From the NCBI GenBank assembly GCA_052093225.1, contig JBQDDG010000012.1:6083-70082 (forward strand): a stretch of DNA of 64,000 bases, in the 5' to 3' direction. Of this stretch, positions 17,741 to 26,302 are shown piece after piece; the first letter of the stretch is position 1, and every line of letters begins with the position of its first letter. The DNA comes from JB111 sp052093225 (GTDB lineage: Bacteria; Actinomycetota; Actinomycetes; Actinomycetales; Actinomycetaceae). Made by a program: the position numbers and the translations under genes. The notes below the pieces were generated by a model. It saw only the letters and a program-made list of their open reading frames with translations, was not told where the DNA came from and ran no database searches.

Positions 17741-18569
17741 CGAGCCGGTGGGCGGTCGGGGCGAGCCGGACCGGGGTCTGGACGCGACGAACCGCGATCT
17801 CGACGAGCCGAGCCGTGACCCCGGCGAGCCGGGCCTTGACCCCGACGAGCCGGGCTACGACCCCGAGGCGACGAACCGCAATCTCGACGAGCCGGGCCCC
17901 GAGCTCGAGGACGCAGGGGCAGAGCGCGTGGTCGGCGTCGGGCCGTGGGAGGGCGACGTGCCGGACGAGCCCCACCTCGATCCCGAGCTCATCGCCGAGG
18001 GGGACCGCCGCAACGTCGCCGACCACTACCGCTACTGGTCCGTGGCGGCCATCCGCGCGGACCTCGCCGCCCGCGCGCAGCCCCTCCACCTCGCGCTGCT
18101 CAACACGGGGCGCGACCTCAACATCGGCTCGCTCGTGCGCACCGCCAACGCCTTCAACGTCGCCTCGGTGCAGATCGTGGGCAGGCGCCGCTGGAACCGC
18201 CGCGGAGCGATGGTCACCGACCGCTACCTGACGATCGAGCACCGGCCCGACGCCGGGTCGCTCCTCGCCTGGGCGCGCGGGCTCGGGCTGGCGGTGGTCG
18301 GCGTCGACAACCTGCCCGGCGCGGAGCCGCTCGAGGGGCGGGCGCTGCCGCGCGACGCCGTGCTCGTCCTCGGCGAGGAGTCGGCGGGGCTGCCCGCCGA
18401 GCTCGTGGCGGCGTGCGACCTGCTCGTCGCCATCACGCAGCACGGGTCGACGCGGTCGCTCAACGTGGCCGCGGCCGGCGCGATCGCCATGCACACCTGG
18501 ATGACGCAGCACGCGGGACCGCCCGAGTCGCCTGGGCCGCCCGACGTCCCCGCGCCGCCCCGGGCGTAG
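17733..18569 (+). CDS. TrmH/SpoU family RNA 2'-O-methyltransferase with repeat-derived N-terminus
   Basis: A SPOUT-fold methyltransferase for tRNA or rRNA riboses. The knot motifs are visible as NTGRDLNIGSLVRTANAFNV, LVLGEESAGLPAELV and ITQHGSTRSLNVAAAGAIAM. The start is uncertain: TTG at 17733 overlaps the pyrE stop by 8 bases (TTGCCTGA) and would couple translation, while GTG at 17748 is an alternative. From the TTG the protein has 278 residues. The first 60 residues are an acidic, Pro-rich extension of near-repeats (ATNRDLDEP, ATNRNLDEP) encoded by two in-frame copies of the dispersed R1 repeat. The catalytic part starts near residue 85. Confidence 0.85.
   Translation: MPDEPVGGRGEPDRGLDATNRDLDEPSRDPGEPGLDPDEPGYDPEATNRNLDEPGPELEDAGAERVVGVGPWEGDVPDEPHLDPELIAEGDRRNVADHYRYWSVAAIRADLAARAQPLHLALLNTGRDLNIGSLVRTANAFNVASVQIVGRRRWNRRGAMVTDRYLTIEHRPDAGSLLAWARGLGLAVVGVDNLPGAEPLEGRALPRDAVLVLGEESAGLPAELVAACDLLVAITQHGSTRSLNVAAAGAIAMHTWMTQHAGPPESPGPPDVPAPPRA
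17788..17894 (+). repeat. two R1 repeat copies inside the trmH coding sequence
   Basis: CGAACCGCGATCTCGACGAG at 17788 and its near-copy at 17872 (with CAATCTCG) are 84 bases apart, a multiple of three. They match the intergenic R1 core. Both are read in the same frame as Thr-Asn-Arg-Asp/Asn-Leu-Asp-Glu. Confidence 0.85.
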
Positions 18570-18799
18570 TGCCGAAGGCGCCCCCCGGGGCCGCCCAGGC
18601 GGGGCCATCCGGGTGGTGCCACCCAGGCCGCCCCCGCGGAAAACCGCGCGCCGCCTGCGCGAGGCCCGCTCCGCCGTCGGGGCCGGGCACGGGCCGCGGG
18701 AGGCGCCCCGTCTGCGGGACGAGGGTCCCGGACGCCGGACCGCCAAAGGTGGGATGATCGGGGGCGACACCGCCACGTTCAACGACCAGGAGGTCCAGG

Positions 18800-19822
18800 A
18801 TGCCCATCGCCACACCCGAGGTGTACGTCGACATGATCGACCGGGCGAAGGCCGGCAAGTTCGCCTACCCCGCCATCAACGTCACCTCGTCGCAGACGCT
18901 GACCGCTGCGCTGCGTGGCTTCGCCGAGGCCGAGTCCGACGGCATCATCCAGGTCTCGGTCGGCGGCGCGGAGTACGCGTCGGGCTCCACGGTGAAGGAC
19001 CGCGTCGCCGGTTCGCTCGCGCTCGCGGCCTACGCCAAGGAGGTCGCCAAGGGCTACCCGGTGACCGTCGCCCTGCACACCGACCACTGCGCCGAATCGA
19101 ACCTCGACTCCTGGGTGCGGCCGCTGCTCGAGATCGCCAAGCAGGAGGTCGACGCCGGCCGCCTGCCCGCGTTCCAGTCGCACATGTGGGACGGCTCGAC
19201 CGTCGACCTCGAGACGAACCTGCGCATCGCGGAGGAGCTCCTCGAGAAGTCCGTCGCCGCGCGCACGCTCCTCGAGATCGAGATCGGCGTGGTCGGTGGC
19301 GAGGAGGACGGCCACGAGGCCGAGATCAACGAGAAGCTCTACACGACGCCGGAGGACGGCCTCGCGACGGCCCGCGCCCTCGGCACGGGGGAGAGGGGGC
19401 GCTACCTCACCGCGCTGACCTTCGGCAACGTGCACGGCGTGTACAAGCCCGGCTCGGTCCGGCTCCGCCCCGAGCTCCTCGGCGAGATCCAGAGCGCGGT
19501 GGGCCAGGAGGTCGGCAAGGAGAACCCGTTCGACCTGGTCTTCCACGGTGGCTCGGGCTCCTCGGAGGAGGAGGTCGCCACGGCCGTGCGCCACGGCGTC
19601 ATCAAGATGAACGTCGACACCGACACGCAGTACGCGTTCAGCCGCCCCGTCGTGGAGCACATGTTCCGCAACTACGACGGCGTGCTGAAGATCGACGGCG
19701 AGGTCGGCAACAAGAAGCAGTACGACCCGCGCGCGTGGGGCAAGGCGGCGGAGGCGGGCATGGCCCAGCGCATCGTCGAGTCCTGCGAGTGGCTCGGGTC
19801 GGCCGGCAAGAAGATCAGCTGA
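18800..19822 (+). CDS. fba: class II fructose-bisphosphate aldolase
   Basis: A 340-residue zinc aldolase that interconverts fructose-1,6-bisphosphate with dihydroxyacetone phosphate and glyceraldehyde-3-phosphate. The zinc and catalytic site is ALHTDHCAES (H93, D95, H96), with EIEIGVVGGEEDG, a GNVHGVYKPG zinc histidine segment, and VFHGGSGSS plus NVDTDTQYAF for phosphate binding. The length is normal for the long actinobacterial form. The start ATG has GGAGG 7 bases upstream. It stands alone, followed by a long inverted repeat. With pckG in the same window it serves gluconeogenesis as well as glycolysis. Confidence 0.97.
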   Translation: MPIATPEVYVDMIDRAKAGKFAYPAINVTSSQTLTAALRGFAEAESDGIIQVSVGGAEYASGSTVKDRVAGSLALAAYAKEVAKGYPVTVALHTDHCAESNLDSWVRPLLEIAKQEVDAGRLPAFQSHMWDGSTVDLETNLRIAEELLEKSVAARTLLEIEIGVVGGEEDGHEAEINEKLYTTPEDGLATARALGTGERGRYLTALTFGNVHGVYKPGSVRLRPELLGEIQSAVGQEVGKENPFDLVFHGGSGSSEEEVATAVRHGVIKMNVDTDTQYAFSRPVVEHMFRNYDGVLKIDGEVGNKKQYDPRAWGKAAEAGMAQRIVESCEWLGSAGKKIS

Positions 19823-19843
19823 CCGCACACCCGTAGCGGTACC

Positions 19844-19910
19844 CGCGCAGCCGCACGGTCACCTACGCCCGGTCGCTCGCCGGCCGGTCGGGGTGCCGTG
19901 CGGCTGCGCG
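19844..19910. terminator. 15-bp inverted repeat between fba and cysK
   Basis: CGCGCAGCCGCACGG (19844-19858) is the exact reverse complement of 19896-19910, with a 37-base loop that itself contains a CCGGCCGG core. It lies between the convergent fba and cysK genes and is a plausible two-way terminator. It also overlaps the small minus-strand frame at 19863-19973. Confidence 0.6.
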
Positions 19911-19973
19911 GCGGCGACGCTCCACGATGATCGTCAGGAGCAGGACCACCGCCAGCGTGACGCCCCAGCGCAC
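19863..19973 (-). CDS. possible 36-residue membrane peptide downstream of cysK
   Basis: In the same frame as cysK, beginning 36 bases after its stop, a GTG at 19971-19973 opens a 36-residue peptide. It has one clean hydrophobic segment (WGVTLAVVLLLTIIVE) followed by a basic tail (RRRRAAARH). The helix followed by positive charges is typical of small single-pass proteins, but no ribosome binding site is visible and its terminator-like hairpin overlap is awkward. Treat it as a candidate only. Confidence 0.3.
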   Translation of the reverse strand: MRWGVTLAVVLLLTIIVERRRRAAARHPDRPASDRA

Positions 19974-20009
19974 CAGCGTCGGCGGGTCGCACGTGACCTG
20001 GCGGGGGCG

Positions 20010-20972
20010 TCAGTCCCTGGCGGGGCGCACGTGGTCGAACAGCTCGGAGGAGACGTAGCGCTCGCCGCCGTCGGGCAGGATCGCCACGATCGTCTGCCCC
20101 GCGTGCTCCGCACGCCGGGCGATCCGCGACGCGGCGTGCAGCGCGGCGCCGGAGGACACCCCGAGCAGCAGGCCCTCGGTGACTGCCGCGCGGCGCGCCC
20201 ACCCGATCGCCTCGTCCTGGGGAACTGTGACGATCTCGTCGATGAGGTCGAGGTCGGTGACCGGCGGGACCCCGTTGCCCCCGGTGGTGCCCTGGATCTT
20301 GTGCGGCTGCCACTCGCCGCCGCTGAGCACCGGCGCCTCGGCCGGCTCCACGCCGACGAGCCGGATGCCGGGGTTCTTCGTCCGCAGGAACCGGCCCGCC
20401 CCGCTGAGGGTGCCGCCCGTGCCGGTGGTGGCCACGAGCACGTCGACGCGCCCGCCCGTGTCCGCCCAGATCTCCGGTCCGGTGGTGGCCTCGTGGACGC
20501 CCGGGTTCGCGGCGTTGCCGCCCTGGCCCGAGAGGAAGATCGTCGGGTCCTCCTCGACGAGCCGGTTCGCGTACTGGTTCGCGCCCGCCATCCCCTCCGC
20601 GCCCGGCGTGAGCACGAGCTCCGCGCCGAAGGCCCGGATGAGTGCGCGGCGTTCGGCCGACACGTCGTCGGGCAGGACGATGACCACCTTGTAGCCGAGC
20701 AGCGCGCCGATCCAGGCGAACGCGATGCCGGTGTTGCCGCTCGTGGCCTCGAGGATCGTGCCGCCCGGGCGCAGCCGGCCGTCAGCCTCCGCCGCGCGCA
20801 CGATCGACAGCGCCGTGCGGTCCTTGACGCTGGACGCCGGGTTGGCCGCCTCGAGCTTGCCCAGGACGGTGGCCGGCGGCGGGGTGCCGTCGGCGTCCTC
20901 CAGGAGGCGGCCGATCCGCACGAGCGGGGTGCGCCCCACGAGGTCGATGGCGTTCTCGGCGATCCGGGTCAC
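20010..20972 (-). CDS. cysK: cysteine synthase A (O-acetylserine sulfhydrylase)
   Basis: A 320-residue PLP enzyme that makes cysteine from O-acetylserine and sulfide. The PLP lysine is in NPASSVKDR (K50), the substrate loop is EATSGNTGIAF, and the phosphate cup is TTGTGGTLSGAGR; VSSGAALHAA closes the fold. It starts with GTG at 20970-20972 with AAGGAG just upstream. No serine acetyltransferase gene (cysE) is next to it in this window. The gene is divergent from purA, with 239 bases between them that hold the purA promoter and no other feature I can see. Confidence 0.93.
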   Translation of the reverse strand: MTRIAENAIDLVGRTPLVRIGRLLEDADGTPPPATVLGKLEAANPASSVKDRTALSIVRAAEADGRLRPGGTILEATSGNTGIAFAWIGALLGYKVVIVLPDDVSAERRALIRAFGAELVLTPGAEGMAGANQYANRLVEEDPTIFLSGQGGNAANPGVHEATTGPEIWADTGGRVDVLVATTGTGGTLSGAGRFLRTKNPGIRLVGVEPAEAPVLSGGEWQPHKIQGTTGGNGVPPVTDLDLIDEIVTVPQDEAIGWARRAAVTEGLLLGVSSGAALHAASRIARRAEHAGQTIVAILPDGGERYVSSELFDHVRPARD

Positions 20973-21211
20973 GACGGCTCCTTGTCTGCGGCCCGGGGGC
21001 CGGGCGGTGAGGCTGGCGCCCGAGGTTCGGGCGCCCGAGCTTGAGGCGTGGCATCCGGTGGCCCGGGCATCGGGCGATGTGCTCGCAGCCTCGCACCCGC
21101 GACCGGCCCGACGCGCGGGGGACGGACGCGGTTCCGGATCGTGGACGCCTGGCCCCGCGGGTACGCTCGTGCGGGCGTCGGACGACGGCGTCAGCGAACG
21201 AAGGAGCGGAC

Positions 21212-22498
21212 ATGCCGGCAGTCGTGGTCGTCGGGGCCCAGTGGGGCGATGAGGGCAAGGGCAAGGCGACCGACCAGCTCGGCAGCCGCGTCGACTACGT
21301 CGTCAAGTTCAACGGCGGCAACAACGCGGGACACACGGTCGTCGTCGGGGACGAGAAGTACGCCCTCCACCTCCTGCCGTCGGGCATCCTCAGCCCGGGC
21401 GTGATCCCGGTGATCGGCAACGGCGTCGTCGTCGACGTCGACGTGCTGTTCGAGGAGCTCGACGCCCTCGAGGCCCGCGGCGTGGACGTCGGCAAGCTGC
21501 GCGTCTCCTCCAACGCGCACCTCATCCCCAGCTACAACCGCACGCTCGACAAGGTGACCGAACGGTTCCTCGGCAAGCGCCAGATCGGCACCACCGGCCG
21601 CGGCATCGGCCCCACGTACGCGGACAAGATGAGCCGCGTCGGCCTGCGCGTGCAGGACCTGTTCGACGAGTCGATCCTGCGGCAGAAGGTCGAGGCCGCG
21701 CTCGACCTCAAGAACCAGATCCTCGTGAAGATCTACAACCGGCGCGCGGCGGAGGTCGACGTCGTCGTCGACGAGCTCCTCGCCCACGCCGAGCGCCTGC
21801 GCCCGATGGTCGGCGACGTCTCCCTCGAGCTCAACCGTGCCCTCGACGACGGGAAGATCGTCCTGTTCGAGGCCGGCCAGGCGGCCATGCTCGACGTCGA
21901 CCACGGCACCTACCCCTTCGTCACGTCCTCGTCGGCGACGGCGGGCGGCGCCAGCACCGGCTCGGGCATCGGCCCCACGCGCATCGACCGGGTCGTCGGC
22001 GTCATCAAGGCCTACACCACGCGCGTGGGCGAGGGGCCGTTCCCCACCGAGCTGCACGACGACATGGGCGAGCACCTGCGCAAGACCGGCGGCGAGTTCG
22101 GTGTCACCACCGGTCGCCCGCGCCGCACGGGTTGGTACGACGCCGTCATCGCCCGCTACGCCGGTCGTGTCAATGGGCTCACCGACCTGGTGCTCACCAA
22201 GCTCGACGTCCTCACCGGCCTGGAGAAGGTGCCGGTGTGCGTGGCCTACGACGTGGACGGCGTGCGGCACGACGAGATGCCCGCCGACCAGTCGGCCTTC
22301 CACCACGCGACGCCGATCTACGAGGAGCTGCCCGGTTGGTGGGAGGACATCTCCGACGTGCGCGAGTTCGAGGACCTGCCGAAGAACGCGCGCGACTACG
22401 TGCTCGCGCTCGAGGAGATGTCCGGGACGCGGATCTCGTCGATCGGCGTGGGGCCCGACCGCGAGGCCACGATCGTCCGCCACGACCTGCTGGGCTGA
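21212..22498 (+). CDS. purA: adenylosuccinate synthetase
   Basis: A 428-residue enzyme that condenses IMP with aspartate using GTP, the first committed step to AMP. The GTP and catalytic loop is GAQWGDEGKGK (about residues 8-18) with D13, and H41 lies in NNAGHTV; IGTTGRGIGPTY and SSSATAGGAS are the IMP-binding segments, with the guanine-recognising LTKLDVL near the end. The ATG at 21212 has AAGGAG 6 bases upstream, and TACGCT at 21162 is a candidate -10 box. The last 16 bases of the gene and its stop are copied just downstream (see the repeat entry). Confidence 0.97.
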   Translation: MPAVVVVGAQWGDEGKGKATDQLGSRVDYVVKFNGGNNAGHTVVVGDEKYALHLLPSGILSPGVIPVIGNGVVVDVDVLFEELDALEARGVDVGKLRVSSNAHLIPSYNRTLDKVTERFLGKRQIGTTGRGIGPTYADKMSRVGLRVQDLFDESILRQKVEAALDLKNQILVKIYNRRAAEVDVVVDELLAHAERLRPMVGDVSLELNRALDDGKIVLFEAGQAAMLDVDHGTYPFVTSSSATAGGASTGSGIGPTRIDRVVGVIKAYTTRVGEGPFPTELHDDMGEHLRKTGGEFGVTTGRPRRTGWYDAVIARYAGRVNGLTDLVLTKLDVLTGLEKVPVCVAYDVDGVRHDEMPADQSAFHHATPIYEELPGWWEDISDVREFEDLPKNARDYVLALEEMSGTRISSIGVGPDREATIVRHDLLG

Positions 22499-22543
22499 GC
22501 CGGACGTCTGTGGCGCAGCGGGCGACCTGCTGGGCTGAGCCGG
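22483..22543. repeat. 21-bp direct repeat of the purA 3' end
   Basis: The last purA codons with the stop (CGACCTGCTGGGCTGAGCCGG, 22483-22503) recur exactly at 22523-22543. A shortened third copy, CCTGCTGGGCTGAGCCG, stands at 22797-22813. The purA stop codon is therefore part of a local repeat unit. Confidence 0.85.
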
Positions 22544-22622
22544 CGCGCGGCGCTGGGGCGGCGTCTGCCCGTGGGCTCGTGTGTTCCGGCCTGCTTTGCC
22601 CCCTCGCCGGCAGCTGATCCCC

Positions 22623-22929
22623 GACTGGGTAGGGGGTTGTGCGACTGGGTAGTCCGCAGTGGGGCCTACCTAGTGGCTGAAGCCCCTACCTAGTGGGAAT
22701 GCCCGGGGTCCTGGCCGGAAAGTGCCCCCACGCGCTGCTTGCCGCCTGACCGCGCACACGCCCACGCACGACCACGACAACTCCGCGGGCTTGCTGCCTG
22801 CTGGGCTGAGCCGCCCGTGTGCACGCCCCGCTCCCTGACTGGGTAGGGGGTTGTGCGACTGGGTAGCTGCCACGGGGGCCTGCCCAGTGGCTGAAGCCCC
22901 TGCCTAGTGGGAATGCCCGGGGTGCTGGC
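22623..22929. repeat. pair of about 92-bp direct repeats downstream of purA
   Basis: Copy one (22623-22715) and copy two (22837-22929) share GACTGGGTAGGGGGTTGTGC, the GTGGCTGAAGCCCC centre and a GTGGGAATGCCCGGGGT end, with scattered differences. Inside each copy CCTACCTAGTGG-like stretches can pair with the ACTGGGTAGG stretches. No gene lies in 22499-23052 (554 bases); frames that cross it on either strand are repeat-derived. Confidence 0.8.
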
Positions 22930-22983
22930 TCGTGCTGTCCGCGGGCTTGTGCGCCCCGCCCGACCCCGCACACGCGCCCACCG

Positions 22984-23023
22984 ACGGCGAAGGCCGCCCC
23001 CCGTGGGAGGCGGCCTTCGCCGT
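22984..23023. terminator. 15-bp stem hairpin after the LppM-like gene
   Basis: ACGGCGAAGGCCGCC (22984-22998) and its exact reverse complement (23009-23023) enclose a 10-base loop. The hairpin lies about 30 bases beyond the stop of the minus-strand lipoprotein gene and should terminate it. Confidence 0.8.
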
Positions 23024-23052
23024 GAAGCTGTGCTTCGCCGTTGGGCAGGGGG

Positions 23053-24045
23053 CTACGACCAGCCCTGGCCCTGCTGGGGCGGCTGACCGCCGGGGCCCCA
23101 ACCCTGCTGCGGCGGCTGGTCCGGGCTCTGCGCCCCCCAACCCTGCGGGGGAGGCTGCTGACCGGGCTGGCCCCACTGCTGCCCCTGGTCCCAACCGGCC
23201 TGCTGGGGCGAACCGGCACCCCACTGCTGGCCCTGGTCCCAGCCCTGCTGCGGCGGGGGCTGCTGACCAGGCTGGCCCCACTGCTGTCCGCCGTACCCGC
23301 CGGGGCCACCGCCGTAACCACCGGGGCCACCGCCGTAGCCACCGGGACCGCCGCCCTGCTGCGCGGCCGCGTTGCGCTTCTTCTTCCCGCTGCTGCGGAC
23401 GACGAGCACGATGATGAGGACGACGATGAGCACGGCGACGCCGATGGCCACCCACAGTGCCCAGTCCGGGAGGCTGTCGAGGAAGCCGGCCGAGGCCGAG
23501 CCGGTCGCGGTGATGCCGTCGCGCATGTGCTCGATGCCGGTGAACGTCACCTGGTTGCCGTCGACCTCGCCGCCGCCCGCGTCGATGACCTCGCCGGGGA
23601 AGACGACCGTCGTTGTCATGTCGGGCTCGCCGAGGGCCGCCATGGACTCGACGTCGATCGTCGGGTCGCCCTGCAGGTGGAACGTGAGGACGTCACCCTC
23701 CTGCGTGACCATGTAGCTGCCGTCGTTGTTCGTCATCTCGGCGGTGGGGCCGCTCGCCTCGACGGTGCAGCCGACGAGACCGTCCTCCTCGTAGTCCTCC
23801 GCCGTGACGCTGCCGCCCTGGATCGGGGAGTCGTCCTCGACGAGGTCCTGACAGTTGACGTCCGCCCGGGTGACCGCCGGGCTCAGCGCCACCCCCTGCG
23901 CGTGGACGGAGGAGTTGCCGTCCGTGCCGATCTCGTACGTCACCTCCGCGCGGAAGCAGCCCGTGAGCACGAGAAGCAGGATCGGCAGGGACAGAAGGGC
24001 CGTGATACGGCGCCGCAGGCCACTAGTCTGGGGATGACGTCTCAT
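23053..24045 (-). CDS. LppM-like lipoprotein with C-terminal anchor and Gln/Gly/Pro-rich tail
   Basis: A 330-residue envelope protein. It has a basic N-terminus, a hydrophobic signal and a lipobox LLLVLTGC around residue 30, followed by an LppM-type beta domain (FRAEVTYEIGTDGNSS onward, about 32-200). A transmembrane helix follows (about 210-232), then a KKKR stop-transfer and a roughly 95-residue tail of GGYGG and QQWGQPGQQPPP-type repeats. The tail is presumably cytoplasmic. The ATG at 24043-24045 is chosen because TACCGT ends 7 bases before it, indicating a leaderless start, and because it gives a normal signal peptide; the frame is open 17 codons further. Mycobacterial LppM is linked to lipoglycan handling, but this protein's role is unproven. 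Confidence 0.8.
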   Translation of the reverse strand: MRRHPQTSGLRRRITALLSLPILLLVLTGCFRAEVTYEIGTDGNSSVHAQGVALSPAVTRADVNCQDLVEDDSPIQGGSVTAEDYEEDGLVGCTVEASGPTAEMTNNDGSYMVTQEGDVLTFHLQGDPTIDVESMAALGEPDMTTTVVFPGEVIDAGGGEVDGNQVTFTGIEHMRDGITATGSASAGFLDSLPDWALWVAIGVAVLIVVLIIVLVVRSSGKKKRNAAAQQGGGPGGYGGGPGGYGGGPGGYGGQQWGQPGQQPPPQQGWDQGQQWGAGSPQQAGWDQGQQWGQPGQQPPPQGWGAQSPDQPPQQGWGPGGQPPQQGQGWS

Positions 24046-24130
24046 GGGCGTCACGGTAGCGGTCCGAGGACGGATCGGACGTGGGTAGATCAACACGCAT
24101 GTCGTCCCCGGTCGCTGTCATGCGAGCTGA

Positions 24131-24150
24131 CCGAGGGGGCGGACCCTCGG
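24131..24150 (+). promoter_or_regulatory. 7-bp stem hairpin next to the pckG ribosome binding site
   Basis: CCGAGGG (24131-24137) and CCCTCGG (24144-24150) enclose six bases. The stem ends 6 bases before the AAGGAGG Shine-Dalgarno sequence of pckG. It could influence ribosome access or simply end upstream transcripts. Confidence 0.5.
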
Positions 24151-24171
24151 CATTAAGGAGGATGAGCGAAG

Positions 24172-26025
24172 ATGACCACCCAGAGCCCTGCCGTCGACCT
24201 GGTGCGCGGGACGGCGCCGGCAGGAGTGCCCGAGGACCTGATCGAGTGGGTCCTCGAGATCGCCGAGCTGACGAGGCCCACGGACGTCGTGTGGGCCGAC
24301 GGCTCGCAGGAGGAGTGGGACCGGTTGACGACGGCGATGGTCGAGTCCGGCACCCTGATCAGGCTGAACGAGGACAGGCGCCCGAACAGCTTTCTTGCGC
24401 GCTCGCTCCCCTCGGACGTGGCGCGCGTCGAGTCACGCACCTACATCTGCTCCGAGAAGGAGGAGGACGCCGGCCCGACGAACAACTGGGCCGAGCCGGC
24501 CGCGATGAAGGAGACGCTGCGCGGCGTGTTCGACGGCGCGATGCGCGGGCGCACGATGTACGTGGTCCCGTTCAGCATGGGGCCGCTCGGCAGCGAGATC
24601 TCGCGCCTCGGCGTCGAGGTCACCGACTCGCCCTACGTGGTGGCCAACATGCGGATCATGACGCGCATGGGGTCGGACGCGCTCGAGCTCATCAAGGCCG
24701 GCGGGTACTGGGTCCCGGCGGTGCACTCGGTGGGCTACCCGCTGGTGGACGCCGACGGCGACGAGCGCCCCGACGTCCCCTGGCCCTGCTCGGAGGAGAA
24801 GTACATCACCCACTTCCCCGAGACCCGCGAGATCTGGTCCTTCGGCTCGGGGTACGGCGGCAACGCCCTGCTCGGCAAGAAGTGCTACGCCCTGCGCATC
24901 GCCTCCGTGCTCGCGCGCGACGAGGGCTGGATGGCCGAGCACATGCTCATCCTCAAGCTCACCGACGAGCGGACCGGGAAGGCCTACCACGTGACCGGCG
25001 CGTTCCCGTCGGCCACCGGGAAGACGAACCTCGCCATGCTCCGGCCGACGATCCCGGGCTGGAAGGTCGAGACCGTCGGGGACGACATCGCCTGGATGCG
25101 TCAGGGCGAGGACGGCCGGCTCTACGCGATCAACCCGGAGGCCGGCTTCTTCGGGGTGGCGCCGGGCACGGGGGAGTCGACGAACCCCGTGGCGGTCGCG
25201 ACGCTGCGCGAGAACATCCTCTTCACCAACGTGGCGCTCACCGACGACGGCGACGTGTGGTGGGAGGGCCTGACCAAGGAGAAGCCCGCGCACCTGATCG
25301 ACTGGCAGGGCAACGACTGGACGCCGGACTCCCCGACCCCGTCCGCGCACCCCAACAGCCGGTTCACCGCCCCCGCCGCCCAGGCCCCGACGATCGCCGA
25401 CACCTGGGAGGACCCGGCCGGCGTGCCGATCGACGCCATCCTGTTCGGCGGCAGGCGCGCGTCCAACGTGCCGCTCGTGGCCGAGGCCTACGACTGGGAG
25501 CACGGCGTGTTCATGGGCGCGACCGTCGCCTCCGAGCAGACCGCGGCCGCCGAGGGCACCGTGGGTGCGCTGCGCCGCGACCCGTTCGCGATGCTGCCGT
25601 TCTGCGGCTACGACATGGCCGACTACTGGGGCCACTGGTTGGCGATGGGCGAGAAGCTCGGGGAGCACGCGCCGCGGATCTACACGGTCAACTGGTTCCG
25701 CAAGGGCGAGGACGGCTCGTTCCTGTGGCCGGGTTTCGGCGACAACTCGCGCGTGCTCGACTGGATCATCCGCCGGGTCAGCGGGGAGGTCGGCGCCGAG
25801 GACGGCATCACCGGCCGGCTGCCGCGGCCGGGGGACCTCGAGCTGGGCGGCCTGGACCTCACCGAGGAGGCGCTCGCGGAGCTCCTCCGGGTGGACCCCG
25901 AGGCGTGGGTGGCGGAGAGCGACGACACCGAGGCCTTCCTCGAGCAGTTCGGGGACAAGGTGCCGGTGGCCGTGCGCGAGCAGCTGGCGAGGCTGAGGGA
26001 GCGCATCGCGGCCGCGAGGGTGTGA
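24172..26025 (+). CDS. pckG: phosphoenolpyruvate carboxykinase (GTP)
   Basis: A 617-residue enzyme that converts oxaloacetate and GTP to PEP and CO2, the entry to gluconeogenesis. The length and motifs are those of the GTP form: SMGPLGSEISRLGVEVTDS, the P-loop FPSATGKTNLAML at 278-290, GDDIAWM for metal binding, and the NWFRKGEDG lid. The P-loop normally reads FPSACGKTN; here the reactive cysteine is threonine (T282). The ATG at 24172 has AAGGAGG 10 bases upstream and a small hairpin before it. It is a single-gene unit followed by a strong palindrome at 26136. Confidence 0.97.
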   Translation: MTTQSPAVDLVRGTAPAGVPEDLIEWVLEIAELTRPTDVVWADGSQEEWDRLTTAMVESGTLIRLNEDRRPNSFLARSLPSDVARVESRTYICSEKEEDAGPTNNWAEPAAMKETLRGVFDGAMRGRTMYVVPFSMGPLGSEISRLGVEVTDSPYVVANMRIMTRMGSDALELIKAGGYWVPAVHSVGYPLVDADGDERPDVPWPCSEEKYITHFPETREIWSFGSGYGGNALLGKKCYALRIASVLARDEGWMAEHMLILKLTDERTGKAYHVTGAFPSATGKTNLAMLRPTIPGWKVETVGDDIAWMRQGEDGRLYAINPEAGFFGVAPGTGESTNPVAVATLRENILFTNVALTDDGDVWWEGLTKEKPAHLIDWQGNDWTPDSPTPSAHPNSRFTAPAAQAPTIADTWEDPAGVPIDAILFGGRRASNVPLVAEAYDWEHGVFMGATVASEQTAAAEGTVGALRRDPFAMLPFCGYDMADYWGHWLAMGEKLGEHAPRIYTVNWFRKGEDGSFLWPGFGDNSRVLDWIIRRVSGEVGAEDGITGRLPRPGDLELGGLDLTEEALAELLRVDPEAWVAESDDTEAFLEQFGDKVPVAVREQLARLRERIAAARV

Positions 26026-26135
26026 GCGCGTAGGGGCGTGCGGGCGTAGGGGGTGAGGGCGCCGGGGCGTGACGGCGCAGGGGCGTCGGCTCGCCCGGTG
26101 TTCTCGTGGCTGCTCCCGCCGAGAGCGTGCTCAAG

Positions 26136-26172
26136 GTGTCGAGGACGTGCTTCGCAAGCACGTTCTCGACAC
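26136..26172. terminator. 17-bp stem hairpin after pckG
   Basis: Left arm 26136-26152 (GTGTCGAGGACGTGCTT) pairs with 26156-26172 with one mismatch around a 3-base loop. It is the strongest structure in the 377-base gap between pckG and purD and is the likely pckG terminator. Confidence 0.75.
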
Positions 26173-26302
26173 TCGAGGCACGACCTCGCCGGAGTGCGGG
26201 AGTGCGGGAGTGCGGGGGCCCGCCGTTGTCCGATTCGGCCGGCGTGCGGGGCGTCCCACACTGCCGTCCGATTTGGCCGGCGTGTAGGGGCGGCCTCCTC
26301 GG

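Noticed and set aside
22670..23342. Overlapping minus-strand frames downstream of purA
   Set aside because: They consist of translated DNA repeats (FPLGRGFSH twice) and the Gly/Pro-rich lppM tail read in the wrong frame.
24161..24172. Earlier ATG at 24161 as the pckG start
   Set aside because: It is out of frame with pckG; the ATG at 24172 is in frame and well spaced from AAGGAGG.
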